Part shown: positions 57,690 through 64,000 of the stretch, in pieces
Layout of the letters: each line of letters starts with the position of its first letter
Position numbering within the stretch: the stretch's first letter is position 1
Assembly: GCF_024139115.2 (NCBI RefSeq)
Contig: NC_085140.1
Location: 157,754,452-157,818,451 of the forward strand
Length of the DNA: 64,000 nt
DNA from: Armigeres subalbatus
Taxonomy: Eukaryota; Arthropoda; Insecta; Diptera; Culicidae
Direction: 5' to 3'
Notes under the pieces: generated by a model
What the model was told of the DNA's origin: nothing
The model's input: only the letters and a program-made list of their open reading frames with translations
Database searches by the model: none
Program-made: the position numbers and the translations under genes

Positions 57690-58080
57690 CCACCACTTTG
57701 TATGGAGCCGCCCCATAGTGCAACGCCTTAAGGAATTGTTTCGGATGTTCGAAAAATTCTTCAAAGATTATCTTGAAAATTTCTTCAGAAATTTCTTCGG
57801 AAATGCTTTTAAAAACTCCTTTAGAAATTCTCCTAAAACATTTGTGTATTCCACGGAAATTTCTTATTCCTTCGAAAATTCCTTTAAAAATTCATTTGGA
57901 AATATCTTTATAAAATCCTTCAGAAATTCCTCAAGGGATTCCTTATAAAGTTTATTTGGCAAATCATTCAGAAATTCCGCAAGATATTTCTTCGGAAAGG
58001 ATTTCTGGATTTCCTAAAGGAAATTGTTACAAGTTTTTGCAAGGGAATACAACCTTTTCTGAATTGAAGAACTTGTCTAA
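57690..58080. repeat. 12-bp minisatellite with shared end motif
   Basis: TTTTTGGCCACCACTTTG and GCCCCATAGTGC (57690-57722) are the inverse of the motif at 50029-50057. They are followed by 12-bp units (CTTCAGAAATTC, CTTTAAAAATTC) to about 58080. Two mirror-image copies suggest a repeat family that carries this minisatellite next to its end. Confidence 0.75.
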
Positions 58081-58112
58081 ATTCATCTCGTTGCCTTGAG
58101 TAAATTTTAATT

Positions 58113-58175
58113 TTTCTTATCTTTATCAGATAGACTTGCTGCTCTAGCCTGACTCATATCTAAAATCCTTGAATA
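58113..58175 (+). repeat. Short interspersed hairpin repeat, copy 3
   Basis: TTATCTTTATCAGATAGAC, then GCTCTAGCCTGACTCATAT. AGATA and TATCT can pair. The most diverged of the three copies (18350, 30811). Confidence 0.5.
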
Positions 58176-58179
58176 AAAT

Positions 58180-59206
58180 CTTCTGAATGTTCATATTTTC
58201 AAAATAATTATATTAGGAATAATGTTTTGTCACTTAGGTGCTTGTGATACTTTGTATGATGTTTTAATGTACCTATTATATTAAATCCAGCTATTTCTAA
58301 CGGAAATAGTTTATATCGCGCTCAACTCAATCCTACTGTGCGACCCCATCCTGCTGTCTGAAGTGCGGTATACCGACAAAGTAATGTCCGTCCAAGTTTA
58401 ACGAAGCGCATAAATGGTTGACAGATGAAAGTGCGAAGCTATTGTAAGGTAGCCACCGCACAAGCAATATAGCCAGATCGTTTGTGCCACTCGAAAGGGA
58501 ACCACCAAAGCTAGATAGAGGCAAAATATAAACCAACAAAGCATAACAAAGCTATAGATGATGTAGGACAAGTATAATTTCGCTAGGCCCTCTTAATTCC
58601 ACTGCCCTACTTTTTCCTCGCATTATACGCATGTTTTAAATGCATCTGTAAAATCAGTTTTCAGTGTCTCGTATTTAGCTCTCTAAGGGAATGTCCATAA
58701 ATTATCTTACACTGATAGAGTCCGAGGTAAATTTGAGAGAAAGTTGCAAAGGTGTGACAAAGTTAGATGTGTTGAATATGGTCAATTTTTACTTTAGGCA
58801 AATATTGGATAGTCCCTTAGTCGAGATATTACGAAACATAATTTTCCTACTACATATATGGAAGAATAGCTAATCTATAAGGTACCGTCAGATGCAAATT
58901 CTGGGAGTAAATCGCTGCGCGGTTTTGACTAAGTACGGTCCCAACTATGCAGGATGCTAATTTCTACTCGAAATCACATCCAGACGTGAAAGGCATCAGA
59001 GCAGGGAGTTTTAGATATTACGATTTATAGCTCATGCGTTATAATAAGCACCACAAACTCAAATTCATGGAACATGAAATTCTGACGGTTGAATAACGAG
59101 TAATGAATTATTGCAATTGTTTTAAGTACTGCCCACCATTTAAACTAATTAAGCTATCAGATTAGGTGATTTATAAACAAGGCTATTTTGCTGTTTTCAA
59201 TTTCAG
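58180..59206. other. End of the 41-kb intron, no repeat recognised
   Basis: Unassigned DNA ending in a pyrimidine-rich tract and TTTCAG acceptor at 59201-59206. Confidence 0.55.
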
Positions 59207-59324
59207 ATCAACGCGGTATTGTGTCTCCTAGTGTAGTAGAGCATACGTCCCACGTTTCAGTGTCGCAAGATGAAGGGGCTGTTTTGCTTTGTGTAGCGCA
59301 AGGCTGTCCATCGCCTGAATATCG
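59207..59324 (+). CDS. Dscam2-like exon, start of Ig domain 3
   Basis: After completing a split Asp codon it reads DQRGIVSPSVVEHTSHVSVS then QDEGAVLLCVAQGCPSPEY, nearly identical to Drosophila Dscam2 as I recall it. The Cys in LLC is the first cysteine of Ig3. Acceptor TTTCAG ends at 59206 and donor GTAAGT starts at 59325; the exon enters in phase 1 and leaves in phase 2. The partner exon with the Ig3 Trp and second Cys is beyond the window or not recognisable within it. Confidence 0.93.
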
Positions 59325-61406
59325 GTAAGTCACTACTATACTACATATATCATTAATATTAATTTCTGAGGAGACTATTTGTCCCCCTGCCCTGGTGGCA
59401 AAACGAGTTTTGATCATTCTTGAATAGCGAATGAGATAAATGTTATAAAACTACTGAACATATAGGTTAGCTGAAACGAAATGCAACAATTGAAAATTAT
59501 TTAATTTAATGAAACATCTAACAATTTTACGAAACAAAATGCCTTCACAACCAAGGGCCCTGGACGACTATTGTCGGAGAACAAACTCTAAATACTCTGT
59601 CACAAAGCTTGGAACCATTATTAGGGCATATTCATTAATTGGCACACATTTTTATTCGATTACTTGATACAAATTCAAAGCGCTACAAATGCGCATCTTA
59701 GGCTCACCAATCATCATTATGTTGCATGATCAGCCATTTGATTTAAACGAAATAATTAAACAAAAACTGTGAATAATGCTTGCCACACCGAAAATAATAT
59801 TTGGTAGTGAATTAACACAACTCTTTACATATAGAAAAAAATCCAGATATCGCACATGCTGATGTTATTACATCTACTCCCTTGTTCGTGACACTGACCT
59901 TTGATATACCATGCGCCTCCACGTACTCTTCACAGGGAAAGTTGGAACGCCGTTGAGCACGTTTAAATCATCACATGATTTTGTTGTGTGTTCTCCATCG
60001 TTAAAATCAATAAATAATGATTGACGTTCATCGCAAAAAAACATCGAATTTTCTTGCATATTAAATTGTATTAAATTGCACTCTGTCTGATTTTGAACGC
60101 TGTGAGCGAAATGGGTTTCTAGCAGATTGAAACGAAGCGATTTTGAATGAAAACATCAAGCGCGAAGCTTTCCTTCGAAACCGCAAACGAGTTTTTAAAT
60201 GATTCTACCAAAACGCCATCACAATTTTATAAACACTTGAAAACACTATTTTACGTCATAATTCCTACGATCTCAATTATCGCCCACCAGATAGTCAGTT
60301 GCAATAACCAACCCGAGCAAGTTATGTCCCAAAGTATGTCTTGCAATAACAATACGACTTACCATGTTACACCTTCCATCCTTCAAGCTTTCAAATGTTT
60401 CAAAAGTTAACAAGAATGTGCAGAATGCGGAAATGAGTTTTCCTCTTTGTTTCCACACAGCCTGGTGCACACAAACATTATTATTACCTACCCACCTCTC
60501 CCAACCAACATAACAGCAGAGCAGAGGTTGGCTGATGCTGCTGGTCTGCCAGACTCGGTCTACCACCAGGATCCATTTACCGTGAAAACTAAAACATGAT
60601 GAAGACGAACAGCGCTGAATAGACGACCGACGGACAGGGCAACAATAATGAACGGTGCAAGGATGATGAAGCCGTTGATGATGATTGGTTGCAGGGGCTT
60701 ATTTACCAACCTGTTCTTATTTCGCCGGCGGAGACGATGACGGCGAGGATGCCCACAAAGTCTTTGCCAGGGGAGCCAAGATAAATTATAACTTTGCAAA
60801 AACATTTTTCGAAATGGCTTTTTGACCGAACCGCTGACAGCAATGTCGAAAATGAAAACTGCGGCATGTTGGTGAGTTCCCAGATTGAAAACCTATTCGT
60901 TACGTGACCGGGCGAGGCCTGCATTGCATATGCAATCAACACGGAGGGATGACTAAAAATATCGTTCTTTGATATGGATTCGAGAGCTGGTTAGGGGAAA
61001 TTGGAAATATAATTCTGTATTCGACCGGCGTCAGGTCTTTCTGGGAAAAACTTTCAATTTTCTGAAATTTGTTTGCTTCGGAAGAAGGATTGACAAAATC
61101 AGATGCTTTTTCATATACTGCTTAGCTGCTGGTTAGATTCATATTTAGGAGGATTTATTTTGAGATTTGGATTAAACAAAACATTGTTCAAATTAGTTAT
61201 TGACATGTAAGAAATTGTCATTCGTACTCGAACATAATAGCGTTTATATTCACTGGAACGAAACACGATAAAACATTTGTATTCTCTCTACTCGATTGTC
61301 CTATTCAAAAGCATCTTCTACCAGTTTGAAACACTCTTTTTTGATCTGACAACAGATGATCCGAAGCATAACCGGTGCCAGCGAATTTTAATTTCATTTT
61401 TTCAAC
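59325..61406. other. Next Dscam2 intron, nothing recognised
   Basis: Two kb with no coding or repeat hallmark. Short frames near 60147 and 60560-60942 are unrecognised. Confidence 0.5.
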
Positions 61407-61428
61407 AAATTACATTTTTTAAACAAAT

Positions 61429-61875
61429 GACGAGCTCGGTGGTCTAGTGACTACCGCTTCTGCCTTATAAGCAGGTTGTCGTGAGTTCAATTTCAGGCCC
61501 TTCCCTTTCCTACTTTGTATTTTTATCTTAGTTCTTTCTGTATTTCACGTTCTACTAAAACGATTTCTACTGTTATAACCTTCCAAATTAGGAATCCCAG
61601 AACCTCTAGTGGAACCTATGAGAGGTCGTAGAGTTTTCTGCTCCTTTCTTAAGTAGGTGTCCAACTAACCATCCTTCCCCTTCCTCAGCATTCGCAAGGA
61701 CGTGGTCAGGACAGATCTTGACTATTGGAAAGTACAATGCTTCCATCTAAGAGATAGTGATTAGTCCCAAATCAATATCTGAGGTAACGGTTGAAAGTAA
61801 TGCTACTCTATACAATAGTCTAGGCTTGTACCACCTACGAATTTGTGCGAATTGCTCAATGCTAATGCTAATGCT
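61429..61875 (+). mobile_element. Feilai-like SINE copy C, intact
   Basis: It starts GACGAGCTCGGTGGTCTAGT (A box) and GAGTTCAATTTC (B box), and ends in AATGCTAATGCTAATGCT. A perfect 22-bp target duplication flanks it at 61407-61428 and 61876-61897, so this copy is complete and probably the youngest of the three. Confidence 0.95.
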
Positions 61876-61897
61876 AAATTACATTTTTTAAACAAAT

Positions 61898-63649
61898 CGA
61901 GCTACTTCGCATATGTTTAGTTCTTACACACATTATATGTAGTTGGTTATTGTACAAAATTGTAAGAAAATCTAAAATCCTAAAATCCTGACCCAATGAC
62001 CTTCTTCAATATCCAATTCCGTGGTACTTAAGGGGGTGTCGCTGAGTCGAGGGCCTCTCATTAGGTGTCCTACTTCCTTCCGTGGTGGGCCTCAACACTA
62101 TTTTTTTTTGTTCTAGATTAGAATCGAATATTACACCCACCAGTGCACGGTAGCTATAATTGTGTTTTAGTGTGTCAATTAATAGAACCTTCTTTATGCG
62201 ATTTGTCGTAATGCTTCCAGCCGTGTGTTGATAATTCAGAATTGTAAAATGTCATCTTCAAGATGTTTGACTAATTTGTCCATTACTTTGTTTTAGAAGC
62301 CACAAATGTTTGTCCAAATGTATGTCTATTGCTCTAAATATAAAATCAAAGGCTAAAGAGTAAAAGCTCTCCAAAATGTCACATGTCATTTGACATAAAG
62401 TCATATGAATGACATTTTGCATCTAACGCTTTAGATTGCATATTTACAGCAACGTCTTGTAAGAGAAATTGTTGCAATAGAAATACGTAGGAGTTCTTTC
62501 AGCAATGACAAAAAGTTGCAGTGAACACAAAGCACAGCAAGTTCATCATACCTTATGAATTGATATCTAGCTTCTAAAAAGTCTTTCGTAGTACGTTTCT
62601 GAACCACCACAATTATTCATTATCGAGATGCAATGGAAAAGTTTTTTTCACTTTCATTTTCACTTTAGGTGAAGAGGCCCCAAAATGCCCCCCCCCCCCC
62701 CAGGAAAAACGCCTTTTGTGGTTTCCCTCATATTTACCGTCATTAAGATGACCGTAACAAAAGGTCGGAAAAACCGAAAATTTCCGCATTTTGAAGAAAC
62801 ATCAAACATTTGGCGAGAGGCAAAACGCCCTAGTGGCACTAACCTACAATGTACTTGCGTCTCCACGTACTATCCATACCAGAATGCTGATTGGCCGACT
62901 CATGGTGCTTTGTTCCCTAGGAGCTGCCAGCTATAAGGCGTTTTGCCTCATGAGTTTTCCGGCAACAGAATATCACCACTTTTTTGAAATGTGAATATTA
63001 TCAATATGATTGAGATTTTTGACAATTTTTGAATGGCATCAACTAGCTATATTGTTTAACTGTTGCGTGAGGTAGAAACACCCATGAAAATCGTTATAGC
63101 TAAGGCATAGAGGCAGTCTATGCTTAGCTAGGGCATATTGCCCCTCCTTCCCCTAAATTTAATGATTTGCGATTCTTTCACCTCACCCAGACATCCGTTC
63201 GATCCGTTAAGACAAAACAAAGGACCATGCGTTCACCATGCAATTGAGTCATTTTACACCACCATTAGGGCGTTTTGTCCCGGGCCCATTTGTAAAACAT
63301 AAGTTAAATGCGTTAGAAAATCACAAAAACCTTGTTGTTGTGAATAAGAGAACATTGTGAAATAGTTTTGTAAATTTCGCATTTGCACATTGAATTTATT
63401 GGCAAAAACATCGAAAAAGCTTAAACGTTGCATTTTGGACTGTTATCCTCTGTATGAACAGCAGCAAACGTCGAGTGTCGGTATCAGAATAGTTCCGTGA
63501 CGTGTGGAAAAATTTCAGCTTACCCGACGAACTTTATCTCACCGAAAATTGATAATTATTTTAATACAATTTGGTACGTTCATAATTTATCAAGAAAACA
63601 AATTGGTTCTTCAGAACGATTTTAATTTTTTTACAGTTTTGTAATAACA
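61898..63649. other. Unassigned DNA with a C14 run
   Basis: A run of 14 C lies at 62688-62701. GAGGCAAAACGCCCTAG (62818 on) and AGGCGTTTTGCCTC (62937 on) are inverse, and GGGCGTTTTGTCCC recurs near 63268. No gene recognised. Confidence 0.45.
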
Positions 63650-64000
63650 TGTTTCCTATTACAGTCAAACCTCCATGAGTCGATATTGAAGTTCTTCCAG
63701 TAATTCCTCCGAAAGCTCCTCCAGAAATTTCTCCGGAATTTCTTCCAGAAGTTCCTCCAGAATATTCTTCTAAGTTCCTCCAGGAATCCCGCCGGATGTT
63801 CCTCCAGAAATTCCGCCGGACGTTCCTCCAGGATTTCCGCCGGGAGTTCCGTCAGATGTTCCTCCAGGAATTTCACAGGAAGTTCCTTTAAGAATTTCGC
63901 CAGAAGTTCCTCCGGGAATTCCGCCAGAAGTTCCTTCAGGAATTCTGCCGGAAGTTCTTCCAGGAATTCCGCCGGAAATTCCTCCAGAAACTCCGCCAGG
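63650..64000. repeat. 12-bp minisatellite running off the window
   Basis: Units alternate GTTCCTCCAGAA and ATTCCGCCGGAA with a strict 12-bp period from about 63690. The - strand frame (63631-63876) is a 4-residue repeat rich in P-E-E and is an artefact. GC-richer relative of the arrays at 49310 and 57735. Confidence 0.88.

Larger units (their letters stand above)
18111..59206 (+). other. 41-kb Dscam2 intron filled with repeats
   Basis: Donor GTAGGT at 18111 and acceptor TTTCAG at 59201-59206 are both phase 1 and join Asn-Gly/Asp at the Ig2-Ig3 boundary as in Drosophila Dscam2. I saw no other Dscam-like exon inside. It contains the G/T array, element 2, the foldback element, the 151-bp satellite and many MITEs. 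Confidence 0.85.

Noticed and set aside
61429..61505. tRNA gene at the SINE head
   Set aside because: The same head occurs at three places attached to the same body with target duplications, so it is a SINE promoter.
63631..63876. Glu/Pro-rich 81-codon protein
   Set aside because: Translation of a 12-bp minisatellite that runs off the window.

Overview
The window looks like intronic DNA from a culicine mosquito, most likely Aedes. It is AT-rich, carries very few coding exons, and contains three copies of a tRNA-derived SINE resembling Feilai. The only clear host gene is on the + strand: three exons (17711-17872, 17964-18110, 59207-59324) encoding Ig2 and the start of Ig3 of a Dscam2-type cell-adhesion protein. 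The two Ig2 exons are 91 bp apart, while the next intron is 41,096 bp. If the gene model holds, almost everything else in the window is intron of this gene.

Layout. 1-1773: no recognisable gene. 1774-16152: a SINE split by a 13.9-kb nested transposon block (hAT-like element 1, 1922-15811, 8-bp target duplication TCTTAGAT). The block holds pieces of a 23-bp minisatellite, a decayed + strand L1-like LINE and a better preserved - strand L1-like LINE with poly-A tail. 17711-18110: Dscam2 exons. 18975-21558: an I/LOA-like LINE with endonuclease, reverse transcriptase and RNase H remnants, cut off inside RNase H. 21561-30194: an 8.6-kb G/T-only minisatellite of 10-bp and 9-bp units (TTTGGATTGG, TTTGGTTGG). 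30.2-36.9 kb: MITEs, a 3.2-kb inverted-repeat element and a strong 112-bp-arm hairpin. 37211-40838: hAT-like element 2, the same family as element 1 in the opposite orientation, with an approximately 3-kb 23-bp minisatellite and target duplication GTCTAAAT. 41.0-44.7 kb: mostly unassigned. 44711-47198: a long foldback element containing a SINE that itself contains a Tc1/mariner-like element. 47206-48820: an 11-copy 151-bp satellite. 49.3-58.1 kb: 12-bp minisatellites, a pogo-like MITE, a transposase remnant, a TTAA-flanked element with further MITEs inside, a TA-flanked element with perfect 26-bp inverted repeats and a SINE inside, and a LOA-like LINE 3' end. 59207-59324: Dscam2 exon. 61407-61897: an intact SINE. 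63650-64000: a 12-bp minisatellite running off the window.

The most notable biology is (1) a transposon family that carries a long minisatellite as an integral internal part, shown by two copies with matching ends and 8-bp target duplications, one of which has empty-site paralogues in this same window; and (2) a very large strand-asymmetric G/T array inside a Dscam2 intron, abutting a LINE truncated in its RNase H domain. All calls come from reading the sequence; no database search was possible.
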